The notes: a model not told the origin generated them from the letters alone. A stretch of DNA of 64,000 nt from Brevibacillus parabrevis (GCF_003710905.1 NZ_RHHV01000019.1:62001-126000); one strand, 5' to 3'. Counted from the stretch's first letter, positions 15,049 to 23,849 are shown. A program made the numbers and translations.

Positions 15049-16044
15049 TCACTTCCGATACTTCGCCACCAGCATATCCGCGATTTCTTCGGCTTGGGCA
15101 ATCGTCGTGATCGGGTCCCAATAGGAGTAGCGCTCCGATTCGAACCAGTAGACCTTGCCTTCTTTGACCGCTTTCAACTGCTTCCACATCGGGTTCGATT
15201 CAAACTGGCGGTTGTCTTTGCCACTGACGATAAAAATGTGGTCGCCAGCGTATTTGTCCAGCACTTCCTCGGAGATGGACAGTTGCTGGGTGTCGCCCCA
15301 CAGCTCCTGCTTCACGATCGGTGGCGGGTTCAACTGCAAAATATCGTAGATCGCCTGTCCACCCCTGCCCCATCTGTTGCCGAGAATGCGGAAGTCGGAT
15401 TCCCAGCGCATGAGCGCAAAAGTCTCTCCGGCGGGGAACAGCCCCTCGACTTTCTTTTTCGCTGCTTCTGCCCGGCGGTCGTATTCGGCCAGCCACGCTT
15501 CCGCCTCGGCTTCACGCCCCAACAGCTTGCCGTAATAGCGGACTTCCTCATGATCGTTTTTGAACGTCCCGAACGGAACGGCAACGGTAGGGGCAATTTT
15601 CGCGTACTTCTCGTATTCGCTCTTGTCGTTCGTATCAATAATAATCAGGTCGGGAGACAAAGCAACGACTTTTTCCAGCGATACCGTCCATTCCTCACCG
15701 ATGCTTTCGACACCAGCCACATCCTGGGAGATGAACGGGTTGTCAATGTAAGGCTTTAGTGCGCCGACTGGTGTTACTCCCACAGCTAAAATCGACGACA
15801 ACAAATTGTTCGTGACAATTCGGTTCGCCTTGGCGGGAATCACTACGTCTCCGAAAATCGTGCTGACCGTTTTCGTTTGCGCCACCGCCTGCTCTGCCGA
15901 TTTTGTCTGCGCCTCTGCACTGCTCGCGTTTTGACTGCTGACAGGCTGGGCATTCAGGCTTGCCCCGCCCGAGCACGCGGACAGGAACAGCAGCAGGCTC
16001 AACAGTCCGGTTAAAGGCAAGGAAGATCTCGTCATTTTGTACAT
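15049..16044 (-). CDS. Iron-siderophore ABC transporter binding lipoprotein (internal start)
   Basis: A 331-residue protein from ATG 16044, with AAAGGA ten bases upstream and a Fur box 32 bases upstream. It has a basic start (MYKMTRSS), a hydrophobic signal (residues 8-22) and lipobox LSAC, then the Peripla_BP_2 (FepB/FhuD/YfmC) fold: TIFGDVVIPAKANRIVTNN at the domain start, GVTPVGALKP, SLEKVVALSPDLIIIDT, the long inter-lobe helix, and PMWKQLKAVKEGKVYWF near the end. It would bind ferric siderophore outside the cell and deliver it to a permease not encoded here. The same frame continues upstream into the AraC domain without a stop. Confidence 0.88.
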   Translation of the reverse strand: MYKMTRSSLPLTGLLSLLLFLSACSGGASLNAQPVSSQNASSAEAQTKSAEQAVAQTKTVSTIFGDVVIPAKANRIVTNNLLSSILAVGVTPVGALKPYIDNPFISQDVAGVESIGEEWTVSLEKVVALSPDLIIIDTNDKSEYEKYAKIAPTVAVPFGTFKNDHEEVRYYGKLLGREAEAEAWLAEYDRRAEAAKKKVEGLFPAGETFALMRWESDFRILGNRWGRGGQAIYDILQLNPPPIVKQELWGDTQQLSISEEVLDKYAGDHIFIVSGKDNRQFESNPMWKQLKAVKEGKVYWFESERYSYWDPITTIAQAEEIADMLVAKYRK

Positions 16045-16998
16045 GGAAGAAGGGTCCTTTCTTTTCACAAGATAATGATAATGATTCTCGTTATTAACAT
16101 CATCAATATACCAGTGAGCCGAAAGTGGGACAATAGACGATTCTGACCTTGCAGATGGATTATGCTGACGTTGGGACATTTTAAATTCGATTGGCGACAG
16201 TCCTGTGCGTTTTTTGAACAACCGGCTGAAATAATACACATCCTCGTACCCGATCCGCGAGGAAATTTCTTGCAAGGAAGCGTCTGTTTGCGAAAGCCAT
16301 GTTTTCGCTTGCTGAATGCGAATCTGAATCACGTATTCGATGACGCTTGTTCCTGTGCGACTTTTGAAGCGTCTTGCCATGTATCCAGGACTCAAACCGA
16401 ACATGTCTGCCAGAAACTCGACTGTGATCGGTTGGGCAAAATGCGTTTTCATATACGTCATGGCTTGTGTGACGGGATCGGTTGTCGTGACTCGGTTGTG
16501 ATCGTCCCGCAGTTGTCCGTATACTTCCAACAGAAATTGATAGAACAACGACTTGATCCGCAATTTTTCCCATTGGCCCTCTTGCCCGACAAGTCCCTGC
16601 ATATTTTGAACGATATCAAGCAACGCGAGAGGGGAACGCGGCTCCATGGCAAATGGGGCATGAAAAGGCCGATGTTGTTCCAATGCCTGAAGCAGCTCGC
16701 TTTTGCAGGAGAGCGGCATTGTCGCCTTGTAGCAAATCAGATAGTATTCCAGTGCCTCAAGCGTCTGGACGATCTCCAGTTGTGTCCCTTTGCCACCGTG
16801 CACAACCTTGAACGGTGCAAACATTTGCAAAACCCCGTCCACGGCTGCATAGGCGCGTCCACGAGTGACCAGGAGAAAAAAGCTGGCGGGCAGCCTGTAG
16901 GCAGATCGCTTCTCGTGCGGGTCCAGCATCACCTGCCGGACATCCAGTATTTTGACAGTAGCGTGATCCCAAAGCCGCAAATGCTCGTCTATATCCAC
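15049..16998 (-). CDS. AraC-type regulator read in frame into an iron-siderophore binding protein
   Basis: From GTG 16998 (GGGGAGGGG upstream; GTG 17022 is also possible) one frame runs without a stop to 15049, 649 residues. Residues 1-180 are an N-terminal sensing domain with a cupin-like start, about 185-285 hold the two AraC helix-turn-helix motifs (ITVEFLADMFGLSPGYMARRFK and LQEISSRIGYEDVYYFSRLFKKRTGLSPIEF). After a short linker the frame enters a complete lipoprotein signal (LLSLLLFLSACSGG) and a periplasmic-binding-protein domain. Btr (YbbB) of Bacillus subtilis is a known AraC plus binding-protein fusion that senses siderophore, but it is cytoplasmic. Here a Fur box and a ribosome site sit in the linker, so the AraC protein may be a separate gene lacking a stop, or the long protein may be real. 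Confidence 0.75.
   Translation of the reverse strand: MDIDEHLRLWDHATVKILDVRQVMLDPHEKRSAYRLPASFFLLVTRGRAYAAVDGVLQMFAPFKVVHGGKGTQLEIVQTLEALEYYLICYKATMPLSCKSELLQALEQHRPFHAPFAMEPRSPLALLDIVQNMQGLVGQEGQWEKLRIKSLFYQFLLEVYGQLRDDHNRVTTTDPVTQAMTYMKTHFAQPITVEFLADMFGLSPGYMARRFKSRTGTSVIEYVIQIRIQQAKTWLSQTDASLQEISSRIGYEDVYYFSRLFKKRTGLSPIEFKMSQRQHNPSARSESSIVPLSAHWYIDDVNNENHYHYLVKRKDPSSMYKMTRSSLPLTGLLSLLLFLSACSGGASLNAQPVSSQNASSAEAQTKSAEQAVAQTKTVSTIFGDVVIPAKANRIVTNNLLSSILAVGVTPVGALKPYIDNPFISQDVAGVESIGEEWTVSLEKVVALSPDLIIIDTNDKSEYEKYAKIAPTVAVPFGTFKNDHEEVRYYGKLLGREAEAEAWLAEYDRRAEAAKKKVEGLFPAGETFALMRWESDFRILGNRWGRGGQAIYDILQLNPPPIVKQELWGDTQQLSISEEVLDKYAGDHIFIVSGKDNRQFESNPMWKQLKAVKEGKVYWFESERYSYWDPITTIAQAEEIADMLVAKYRK
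16076..16090. promoter_or_regulatory. Fur box in front of the binding-lipoprotein gene
   Basis: TGATAATGATTCTCG matches the 7-1-7 Fur core TGATAATNATTATCA at 12 of 14 fixed positions; flanking GATAA repeats extend it. It lies inside the long AraC reading frame (translated as NENHYHYL on the other strand) and 32 bases before the lipoprotein ATG, with a TTGATG -35-like element just upstream. Confidence 0.82.
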
Positions 16999-17188
16999 CA
17001 AGGCCCCTCCCCTCAAGTCCACTCGTGTTTCTGTCTGTTTTGCTTCTTAGTCTACTAGACCTTAGCCAGCGCTGTCCAATTGATTGTAGCAGCAGCTGAT
17101 TGGCTGCTTGCATCGCCCAACACAAAGAACAGGCCAAGCACCGTTGGAAGCGGGGGCTTAGCCTTTTTCTGCATGCATACTTATAGCC

Positions 17189-18088
17189 TTACAGATTTTC
17201 ACCAAAGAACGCCGTCAATTTCGTTACCGCTTGCGCGACATACTCAGGAATGTCGTACATCGCGATATGTGTTGCGCCGTCTACCCAAAAGAGTTCTTTC
17301 GGCCCATTCGACAAAGCGAAAAATTGCTCGCTGTAGCTGCGCGTATCTGCTTCGCTTCCTGCAATCAACAGGAGCGGCTGCGTCAAAAAGGTGCCGATAT
17401 TGGTCGTTGCCGAGAACGCCATGAGCTTGTCGAGACTGCTGAACAGGAAGCGGTTTGTAGAATTTGGGTGTTGCGCACGAGGAGTCCGGTAGTAGTCGTA
17501 AGCTTCCTGCATGAGCACGGAAGTTGCTTGCGCTCTTTCTTCAAGCGAGTTCGGCGCCCAGTGCAAAAACATCGCTTCGGTGCCTGTTGCTTCTGCCGTG
17601 CGCTGTTTCCCTACTGCTTCGAGTGTTTGCAATGCCGCGGCACTGTCTTCCCCGCGGAACATCGCACCGATATCGACCGCACTGACCGTCGTCACCGCTT
17701 TGATCCGGCGTTCTGTTTGCGCCGCCGCTACGGCATAACCGCCGCCTGCGCAGATGCCAAGCGCCCCGATTTTTTCCGCATCGACAAACGGAAGCGTGGT
17801 CAAATAATCTACCGCGCTGCGAACATCCTCCACTCTGGCAAAAGGATCTTCCAACAGGCGCGGCTCGCCACCGCTTTCCCCTTGATAAGACGCATCAAAT
17901 GCCAGTGCAACATATCCTTGCTCGGCAAGCTTTTGTGCATACAGGCCAGCCGTTTGTTCCTTGACGCCTCCGCCTGGATGCACAGTCACGACCGCAGCAT
18001 ACTTTTTCGCTTCGTCAAAATCGGTTGGCAAGTACAGATCGCCTGCCATATGCAAAAGACCATTTTTAAAAGTGATCGATGTTTTCAT
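17189..18088 (-). CDS. Alpha/beta hydrolase, dienelactone hydrolase/YcjY-like
   Basis: A 299-residue hydrolase. Visible parts are the oxyanion strand VVTVHPGGGVKEQTAGLYA, the FDASYQGESGG loop, the nucleophile elbow LGICAGGGYAVAAA with Cys as in dienelactone hydrolases, an acid in AGSEADTRSYSEQFF and the His in VDGATHIAMYD near the end. The substrate is unknown. The GTCTCC-side start has GGAGACTTCGAC upstream. It diverges from a TetR regulator at 18342, which is the natural candidate to control it. Confidence 0.88.
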   Translation of the reverse strand: MKTSITFKNGLLHMAGDLYLPTDFDEAKKYAAVVTVHPGGGVKEQTAGLYAQKLAEQGYVALAFDASYQGESGGEPRLLEDPFARVEDVRSAVDYLTTLPFVDAEKIGALGICAGGGYAVAAAQTERRIKAVTTVSAVDIGAMFRGEDSAAALQTLEAVGKQRTAEATGTEAMFLHWAPNSLEERAQATSVLMQEAYDYYRTPRAQHPNSTNRFLFSSLDKLMAFSATTNIGTFLTQPLLLIAGSEADTRSYSEQFFALSNGPKELFWVDGATHIAMYDIPEYVAQAVTKLTAFFGENL

Positions 18089-18220
18089 GTCGAAGTCTCC
18101 TTATCGTTCGTCTATTATAGAAGGTTTTTATTTGAATACAGTCAAGCTCTTCCAGCGCCCTTCCTTCCGTCAGTAACTTTCGTGCGGCAAAAGATAATAA
18201 ACGTTGATATATTATTAAAC

Positions 18221-18247
18221 ATATGTCTATTATTATAAATATGTCTA
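18221..18247. promoter_or_regulatory. Direct repeat in the hydrolase/TetR intergenic region
   Basis: ATATGTCTA occurs at 18221-18229 and 18239-18247, 18 bases apart, in an AT-rich stretch between the two divergent genes. It is a candidate operator; binding is inferred. Confidence 0.4.
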
Positions 18248-18341
18248 GCAAATCTACAATTGTTAGATTCCTGCCGTTTGTTTAGTACTGAACAAATCGA
18301 TATCATTTGTACATGATCGATAGAAAGATGGGTGACAACTC

Positions 18342-18887
18342 ATGGCGAAGGTGGATAGACGCATCCTCAAAACACAAGAAGCCGTAAAAAAAGCGGTCAT
18401 TGAGCTGATGGCGGAAAAAAGTTTCGATGCCATTACCATTCAGGACATTTCCGACAAAGCCAACGTAAGCCGGGGCACGATCTACCTGCACTACATGGAC
18501 AAGTACGACTTGCTGGACAAGCTGATCGAGGCCCACATCGAACAGCTCCGGACACTGTGCGAATCTTCTTCCGAACTGGAGTTTATCGAAGCCACCGAAA
18601 TCTGGAGCAGATACTTTGAAGAACACTACGCTTTCTTTTCGCTGATGCTCACCAGTAAAGGAGCACCTTATTTCCGCACGCGATTTCTGGACTATCTCAT
18701 TGATGAAGTAAAAAAAGAAGTGAATGTAACCGAGGGGAAAAATCAGGGGTTTGATCAAGGAGTGATCATTCAGTTTGTAGCTTCCGCCCTGGTCGGGCTG
18801 GTGGAATGGTGGTTTGCAAATAATCGGCCTGTCTCGCAAAAGGTTTTGGCTGAACAAATGGGGAGATTGTTGGAGCGGAATTTGTGA
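18342..18887 (+). CDS. TetR/AcrR family transcriptional regulator
   Basis: A 181-residue regulator with the TetR N-terminal domain (RRILKTQEAVKKAVIELMAEKSFDAITIQDISDKANVSRGTIYLHYMDKYDLLDKL, residues 5-60) and a helical ligand domain with the TetR_C tail QFVASALVGLVEWWFANNRPVS that marks the DhaS/YxaF-like group. GGGTGA lies upstream of ATG 18342. It diverges from the alpha/beta hydrolase, so mutual control is likely. Ligand unknown. Confidence 0.9.
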   Translation: MAKVDRRILKTQEAVKKAVIELMAEKSFDAITIQDISDKANVSRGTIYLHYMDKYDLLDKLIEAHIEQLRTLCESSSELEFIEATEIWSRYFEEHYAFFSLMLTSKGAPYFRTRFLDYLIDEVKKEVNVTEGKNQGFDQGVIIQFVASALVGLVEWWFANNRPVSQKVLAEQMGRLLERNL

Positions 18888-19016
18888 GGAAGCGACTTGA
18901 AAATGTTGCTGCTGGCTCCTGCGCAGGTCGCCCGTATCCACTCTTGCCCTTGCAGCTATAAGAAAAAGGGAAAAGCAGAAGCCGTCCTCCTGCCTTTCCC
19001 TTTTTCTCTGCCAAAC

Positions 19017-19781
19017 TCAATTGCGGCTGGCGTGAAGCTCATCCAGCCATTTCTCAAATTTATTTCCGCTCCATATCTCGTGCGTAACAAACTCTCCGTT
19101 GTAGAACAAGCCGAAGGTCGTCCATATCGTAGGGGCTTGTTGCGCCTCTGCCCTGGTGGTAATCCGCTCAGCACGGAAAGGAACATTTTTTCGGCTCGCC
19201 ACTTTCGCAAGCTCATCCAATACGCCCACAGCAAACGGACATTGCGCCGTGTAGAAAATGACCACGCCTTTCTGCTGTAAAAAAAGCGGTTCCCGCTTCG
19301 CAAAAGCTGGAGCGGCAGCCTGCTCGTTCCACTTCCAAGCCAACAATTGAAAATACGGCTCCGCTTCGTCGACGACCGCGAATCCCATATGTGTAAAGAA
19401 ACGCTTCTCGCTTAAATACGGGTAATTTTTCCGCCCCGCGACATGCACGATGCCGTCCATCCCTCGGCTGACGGCATCCGCTCTGCAATGATCCAGCAAC
19501 TGCTTGGCGTATCCTTTGCCTTTATACCTGCCTGAAACCCACAAACAGTTGATATACATGTAATTGGGCGCTTCAATCGGTGCCCAGGCCATTTCCGCAG
19601 GCAAGTATTCAATAAAAACCTTCGCCCGTTCGTTCAGGCGGTAAAAAACGAGCCCTTCTTCCATGCGCGCGGTCAGCCAGTCCTTTTTTTCCGCAACTGC
19701 CTGCTCGTATTGTTTGGCACCCAATGCACAGCAGATGTGTTCAGACTCTATGTTATGTTTCGTCAATGACAGAAACTCCAC
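19017..19781 (-). CDS. yoaP: GNAT acetyltransferase with C-terminal YoaP domain
   Basis: A 254-residue two-domain protein, the size of Bacillus subtilis YoaP. Residues 1-145 are a GNAT domain with the acetyl-CoA loop VSGRYKGKGYAKQLL. The C-terminal part (about 165-250) is the YoaP-like thioredoxin-fold domain (VVIFYTAQCPFAVGVLDELAKVA...TFGLFYNGEFVTHEIWSGNKFEKWL). Substrate unknown. It stands alone between the TetR gene and the degraded opp scar. Confidence 0.85.
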   Translation of the reverse strand: MEFLSLTKHNIESEHICCALGAKQYEQAVAEKKDWLTARMEEGLVFYRLNERAKVFIEYLPAEMAWAPIEAPNYMYINCLWVSGRYKGKGYAKQLLDHCRADAVSRGMDGIVHVAGRKNYPYLSEKRFFTHMGFAVVDEAEPYFQLLAWKWNEQAAAPAFAKREPLFLQQKGVVIFYTAQCPFAVGVLDELAKVASRKNVPFRAERITTRAEAQQAPTIWTTFGLFYNGEFVTHEIWSGNKFEKWLDELHASRN

Positions 19782-19877
19782 CGTAATCCGCCTCCCTTGT
19801 TTCGCTCCTCATCCATGAGTGGCTAGTCACGAAATGAAAGACTAGAACGAAAAGCGATATGGAAATACAGGGATATT

Positions 19878-20147
19878 TTAACATAGAGCGAAGCCATCTG
19901 AAATCTGCTGCGCAAAGACACGGGGCACCGCGAAATCAATCCATCCATGTATGCTGGAGGGGAACCATCTGCCCGCATTCCCCCAATGCCCTTTCGATAC
20001 TTCGACAAGCTCAGAATGCTCCAGGTTGTACTTGTCCACTCCCGCCTGCTCTTCCACCAACACTCTCTTCTTCTTCGCCTCAACCTGCGGATCGGGAATC
20101 GGAATCACCGCCAACAAAGTCTTCGTATATTCATGCCGATGACGACG
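19878..20147 (-). pseudogene. Remnant of an oligopeptide ABC transporter ATPase (oppF-like C-terminus)
   Basis: The minus-strand frame reads HEYTKTLLAVIPIPDP, then KKKRVLVEEQAG and SELVEVSKGHW, which is the characteristic C-terminal extension of OppF/DppF ATPases. Everything upstream, including the nucleotide-binding domain, is missing, and the frame then drifts into unrelated sequence (GNAGRWFPSS). The remnant stops abruptly at about 20147, where an oppA fragment begins on the other strand. Confidence 0.78.
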
Positions 20148-20832
20148 TGATTACGTCCAAAGGGTCGAGCCTTTCCCTCAAGTATTGAACTATTTGGCTC
20201 ACCAGTCGGGAGGCATCGTATCCAAGCAGCAAGTCGAGAAAATCAACACGTACGACGTGGCCACTTTTGATAAAAACAAAGACATCCCGTATGGCGATCA
20301 AAATACGGTAACGGAAGGCGACAAGTACAACAACACGCTGTATGCAAGCGGCCCGTATATTTTGGCTTACAAAAACGACTACGAAGGCGTCTTCTACAAA
20401 AACCCTGGCTACATGAAGGGCACCGAGCATGAACCGCGAGTCTCGCAAATTACCGTCCGCTTTATCAAGGATGCAGACAGCTCGCTTTCCGCCCTGCGCA
20501 GCGGCGAAATTCATGTGTACTACGGCGTGCCGGAAACGAAGTACGATATTGTCAAAGGCGAAAGCAAGCTGAAGCTGCAAACTCTGCCAAGCAACGGCGT
20601 GACGTATTTGCTGTTCAACACGAAAAACCGGGAAGTCGCCAAAAGCGAGGATTTGCGAAAAGCTGTGCTTTATTCGATCAATCAGGATGAAATCTTACAG
20701 TTCTATAAAAACAACAAACTCAAAGCTTTCTCGACCGTCAGCCCGCTCGTGAAAACAGGCAATGAGCTGAAAGCCGATCCGACAAAAGTGAAGGAGTACC
20801 TGACCAAGTATATTGAAAGCGTGAAAAAATAA
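20143..20832 (+). pseudogene. 3' fragment of an oligopeptide-binding protein gene (oppA/SBP_bac_5)
   Basis: The frame, open from 20143, reads EPFPQVLNYLAHQSGGIVSK, then the SBP_bac_5 landmarks SGPYILAYKND, RVSQITVRFIKDADSSLSALRSGEIHV and YLLFNTKNREVAKSEDLRKAVLYSINQDEI, ending in a normal C-terminus (YLTKYIESVKK). The signal peptide and about the first half of the protein are missing, and no promoter or start is present (an in-frame TTG at 20185 has no ribosome site). A short deletion also seems to have removed part of the last lobe. It should not make a working transporter component. Confidence 0.8.
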
Positions 20833-20875
20833 ACGGCGCGATAGGCTGATCGTTTCCCTTTATACCTTTATATAT

Positions 20876-20927
20876 AGAAGTAACCGACTCGCTGGACTTT
20901 GGCGGACGGTTACTTCTTGTTTTTTTG
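20876..20927 (+). terminator. Intrinsic terminator of the oppA remnant
   Basis: AGAAGTAACCG pairs with CGGTTACTTCT around a 20-base loop, followed by a seven-T run. It marks the old operon end. 20928-21108 otherwise holds only the promoter region of the next gene. Confidence 0.85.
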
Positions 20928-21108
20928 AGACACATGGAATGCCGCGCCCTCATTGCAGAGGAAACATCCGCTTCCCGGCAGCCAGGCATTTTCAACCAGT
21001 GGCAGCACTTCCCGCCATAATACACCGCTCCCCCTCTTTCCCCTCCTATGTTACTATGTGAGGTATACCTGCCTACTAACAAAGGACAACTGGAATGGAG
21101 ACACGATC

Positions 21109-21984
21109 TTGAAAACATTTAAAAAAGTTTATATAGAGATCACGAGTATTTGCAATCTCGCCTGTACGTTCTGTCCGCCGACCGAGCGCAAGGCTACGTT
21201 TATCTCGGTGGAAAACTTCGCAAAACGGCTGGATGAGATCAAGCCGCATACCCGGCATATTTACTTGCATGTAAAAGGAGAGCCGCTCCTGCATCCCAAA
21301 ATCGACGAGATGCTCGACGTGAGCCACGAAAAAGGCTTCAAGGTCAACATCACGACCAACGGCACATTGATCGCGAAAAATCGGCATAAGCTGTTGGGGA
21401 AGCCTGCCCTGCGGCAAATGAACTTCTCCCTGCACAGCTTTGACGGCCATATCGGTTCCACCGACCGCGAAGGCTACTTGCGGGAAATTCTCTCTTTTGT
21501 CCGCGATGCTGCGGAACACAACGTCATCTTTTCCTTTCGCCTCTGGAATTTGACCCAGGACAACATCACGAACATTCAAAAGAGCAGAAACCGCCAGACG
21601 CTGGAGATGATTGAAAAAGAGTTTGGCCTGGACTACCAGATTGAAGAAAAAGTCGTGCCCGGCAGCGGCGTAAAAATCGCCGAGCGCGTATATTTGAATC
21701 AGGATCACGAGTTTCAGTGGCCAAGCATGACAGCTCCAAGCGACGAGGGCCGCGGCTTTTGCCACGCGCTGCGCAGTCAGGCTGCCATTCTTGTCGACGG
21801 GACAGTCGTTCCTTGCTGTCTAGACGGCGAAGGAGTCATCAAGCTGGGCAACATTCAGCAGACAACGTTTACCGATATTGTGGAAGGCGAGCGGGCCAAT
21901 GCCATCGTCGAAGGGTTTTCACGGAGGGAAGCTGTCGAGGAATTGTGCAAACGCTGTGGGTATCGCCAGCGTTTTGGCGCATAA
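21109..21984 (+). CDS. Radical SAM/SPASM domain protein
   Basis: A 291-residue enzyme starting at TTG 21109 with TGGAG about nine bases upstream. The radical SAM cluster motif CNLACTFC is at residues 16-23, followed by HVKGEPLLHP (the GGEP-like motif) and NITTNGTLI. The C-terminal SPASM part has Cys at FCHALRS, VPCCLDGEG and LCKRCGY, enough for one auxiliary Fe-S cluster. The group includes peptide-modifying enzymes and anaerobic sulfatase maturases, but no peptide precursor is seen nearby; the reaction is unknown. Confidence 0.88.
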   Translation: MKTFKKVYIEITSICNLACTFCPPTERKATFISVENFAKRLDEIKPHTRHIYLHVKGEPLLHPKIDEMLDVSHEKGFKVNITTNGTLIAKNRHKLLGKPALRQMNFSLHSFDGHIGSTDREGYLREILSFVRDAAEHNVIFSFRLWNLTQDNITNIQKSRNRQTLEMIEKEFGLDYQIEEKVVPGSGVKIAERVYLNQDHEFQWPSMTAPSDEGRGFCHALRSQAAILVDGTVVPCCLDGEGVIKLGNIQQTTFTDIVEGERANAIVEGFSRREAVEELCKRCGYRQRFGA

Positions 21985-22020
21985 ACACTTATCCGGATAC
22001 GGATCAGAAGGGGCGATTCG

Positions 22021-22548
22021 ATGAATTTCACAATGCGTGAGGCTACCCGAATGCTGGAGCGCACACCGCAGACGTTGCAGCATACTCTCGGAGGACTTTC
22101 GAGCGAATGGCTCAACTGCACGGAAGGCGAAAATACGTGGAGCCCGCTACAAGTTCTGGAGCACCTGATCGAAGCGGAACGAACGAATTGGATACCGAGA
22201 CTGGAACATCTTTTGCTCGCGGGCGAGAGCGAGCCGTTCCCTCCGTTTGACCGTTTTGCCCATCTGAACAATCAGGCCGAGACATCTTTGGAAGAAAAAT
22301 TGCAGGACTTCAAGACGATTCGCCTGCAAAATATCGCCAGACTGACCGAGCTGATTGATCCCGACCAGCATCTGGAGCTGACCGGCTTGCACCCGGCATT
22401 CGGTCCGGTAAAAGCGCGGGAGCTGATCTCCACCTGGGTCGTCCACGACTTGACGCACATCGCCCAAATCGTTCGCGTGATGGCAAAACGATACACGACA
22501 GACGTAGGCCCGTGGAAAGAGTACCTCGGTATTTTGCAGGACAAATAA
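22021..22548 (+). CDS. DinB/YfiT-like metal-binding protein
   Basis: A 175-residue four-helix-bundle protein of the DinB superfamily. The first metal His lies in VLEHLIEAERTNW and the second pair in WVVHDLTHIAQIVRVMAKRY, matching the usual three-His site. These proteins include thiol-dependent transferases (bacillithiol, mycothiol) and many of unknown role. It starts 36 bases after the radical SAM gene and may be cotranscribed. A strong terminator follows. Confidence 0.85.
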   Translation: MNFTMREATRMLERTPQTLQHTLGGLSSEWLNCTEGENTWSPLQVLEHLIEAERTNWIPRLEHLLLAGESEPFPPFDRFAHLNNQAETSLEEKLQDFKTIRLQNIARLTELIDPDQHLELTGLHPAFGPVKARELISTWVVHDLTHIAQIVRVMAKRYTTDVGPWKEYLGILQDK

Positions 22549-22564
22549 CGGAAAACTTTTTCGT

Positions 22565-22596
22565 GAGGGGGAGCCGTTCCCCCTCTTTTTTCATGA
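22565..22596 (+). terminator. Intrinsic terminator
   Basis: GAGGGGGA pairs with TTCCCCCTC around a GCCG loop, followed by six T residues; ends the radical SAM-DinB unit. Confidence 0.88.
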
Positions 22597-22741
22597 CTCA
22601 CTCTCTGATCGGAATGTTTTCCATTCTTTCACAACGGCTTCCGCTCTATGTTAAAATGCTAGTTAGTTTCCAACACCCGATGGCTTCAGACAGCCTTGCA
22701 CCATGCACGCATCATCGAGTCTGATCAAGGAGAGCACAACC

Positions 22742-23323
22742 ATGAAAAAACAAGAGCAGCTGCAATTGGAGCATTTTCGGCAGATGGAGCAGTTGGAGCT
22801 TGCCTACTATGACGCCGAGTTCATCACGCCGTACGAGGAAAGCTATAACTGGTATCGCTATCGGCCTGACAGCATCGTCGCCATGGAGGATGACGGACGG
22901 ATTGTCGCTTTCATGAATCTGCTTCCAGTCAAGAAACACATCTACGAGCAGATCGCAGCGGGGCGTTTCAACGACAGCCTCATGACCACAGCAGATATCG
23001 ACGATCCGAAGCTGCCTGGCGAGTCAGCCCATTACTATTTGTCCTGCGTCGTTGTCGCCGATGCTTATCGGAAAAGTGGCGCCCTGCCTATCATGCTCCG
23101 CCATTATCTCGACGTGCTGGATGAGGTCGAACGAAGCGGCACTCGCGTCCACTCGATCATCATTGATACGTTGACAGCTGCCGGCAATCGGTTTGCCCGC
23201 CGTCTCGGGATGACTCTTCTGTGCGAAAGCGACCACGATTCCCATGTATACGAGTGCAGTTATGCGACCTTCAAGCAACATGTGCTTAGCCACTATCCGT
23301 TGACGGAAACCCGTCTTCGGTAA
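22742..23323 (+). CDS. GNAT-fold acetyltransferase-like protein
   Basis: A 193-residue protein starting at ATG 22742 (AAGGAG eight bases upstream). It has YDAEFITPYEESYNWYRYRPDSIVAMEDDGRIVAFMNLLPVKKHIYEQI and HYYLSCVVVADAYRKSG, the beta-bulge and motif-A region of GNAT enzymes with a weak acetyl-CoA loop (ADAYRKSGALPIML). It resembles proteins annotated only as GNAT family in Bacillales. Substrate unknown. Nudix gene follows 79 bases later. Confidence 0.65.
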   Translation: MKKQEQLQLEHFRQMEQLELAYYDAEFITPYEESYNWYRYRPDSIVAMEDDGRIVAFMNLLPVKKHIYEQIAAGRFNDSLMTTADIDDPKLPGESAHYYLSCVVVADAYRKSGALPIMLRHYLDVLDEVERSGTRVHSIIIDTLTAAGNRFARRLGMTLLCESDHDSHVYECSYATFKQHVLSHYPLTETRLR

Positions 23324-23402
23324 AAAACGGCTGCCATTCCTTGGTGATCCGGCAAGATCACGATGCCGTCGCTGAATTTTTACGCACAAAAGGAGCACAG
23401 TT

Positions 23403-23849
23403 ATGACAATGAACACAACCAATGAAACCCTGCCCCGACTGGGAGTAGGCGCGGTCATCCGCAATGAGCGCAACGAAATTTTGCTTGTATGGCGCAATCG
23501 GAATCCGCAAAAGGACACCTGGAGCATCCCCGGCGGAAAAATCGATCCGTACGAGCAGTTGGAAGCCTGTGTTATTCGGGAAGTAAAAGAAGAAGTCGAC
23601 CTCGATGTGGAAATCGTCGGCCTGCTCTGCATGGCGGAAACGATTCAGGCTGACGCAGGAGAGCATTGGGTGTCCGCCATCTACGAAGTCGTGGTCAAGG
23701 ACGGGGTCGCTCGCAACATGGAGGAAGGCGGGGCCATCGGGGCAGTCAAATGGTTCGCTCTGGACAACCTCCCCGCAAATCTCGCTTGCTTTACGCTGCC
23801 TGCCATTGAAGCGCTGCAAAAAAGAGCGGCAGCGCCAAGCCATATGTAA
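23403..23849 (+). CDS. Nudix hydrolase
   Basis: A 148-residue MutT-like pyrophosphohydrolase. The Nudix box runs from Gly45 (GKIDPYEQLEACVIREVKEE) with Arg59, Glu60 and the Glu63-Glu64 metal ligands intact; the usual Gly after the glutamates is Asp66. WSIPGGKI precedes it as in ADP-ribose and 8-oxo-dGTP hydrolases. The substrate cannot be told. AGGAG lies upstream of the start. Confidence 0.9.
   Translation: MTMNTTNETLPRLGVGAVIRNERNEILLVWRNRNPQKDTWSIPGGKIDPYEQLEACVIREVKEEVDLDVEIVGLLCMAETIQADAGEHWVSAIYEVVVKDGVARNMEEGGAIGAVKWFALDNLPANLACFTLPAIEALQKRAAAPSHM

Noticed and set aside
17132..17168. Plus-strand terminator (GGCCAAGC/GCTTAGCC followed by TTTTT)
   Set aside because: No plus-strand gene lies upstream; stem contains a wobble and both neighbours are on the minus strand.
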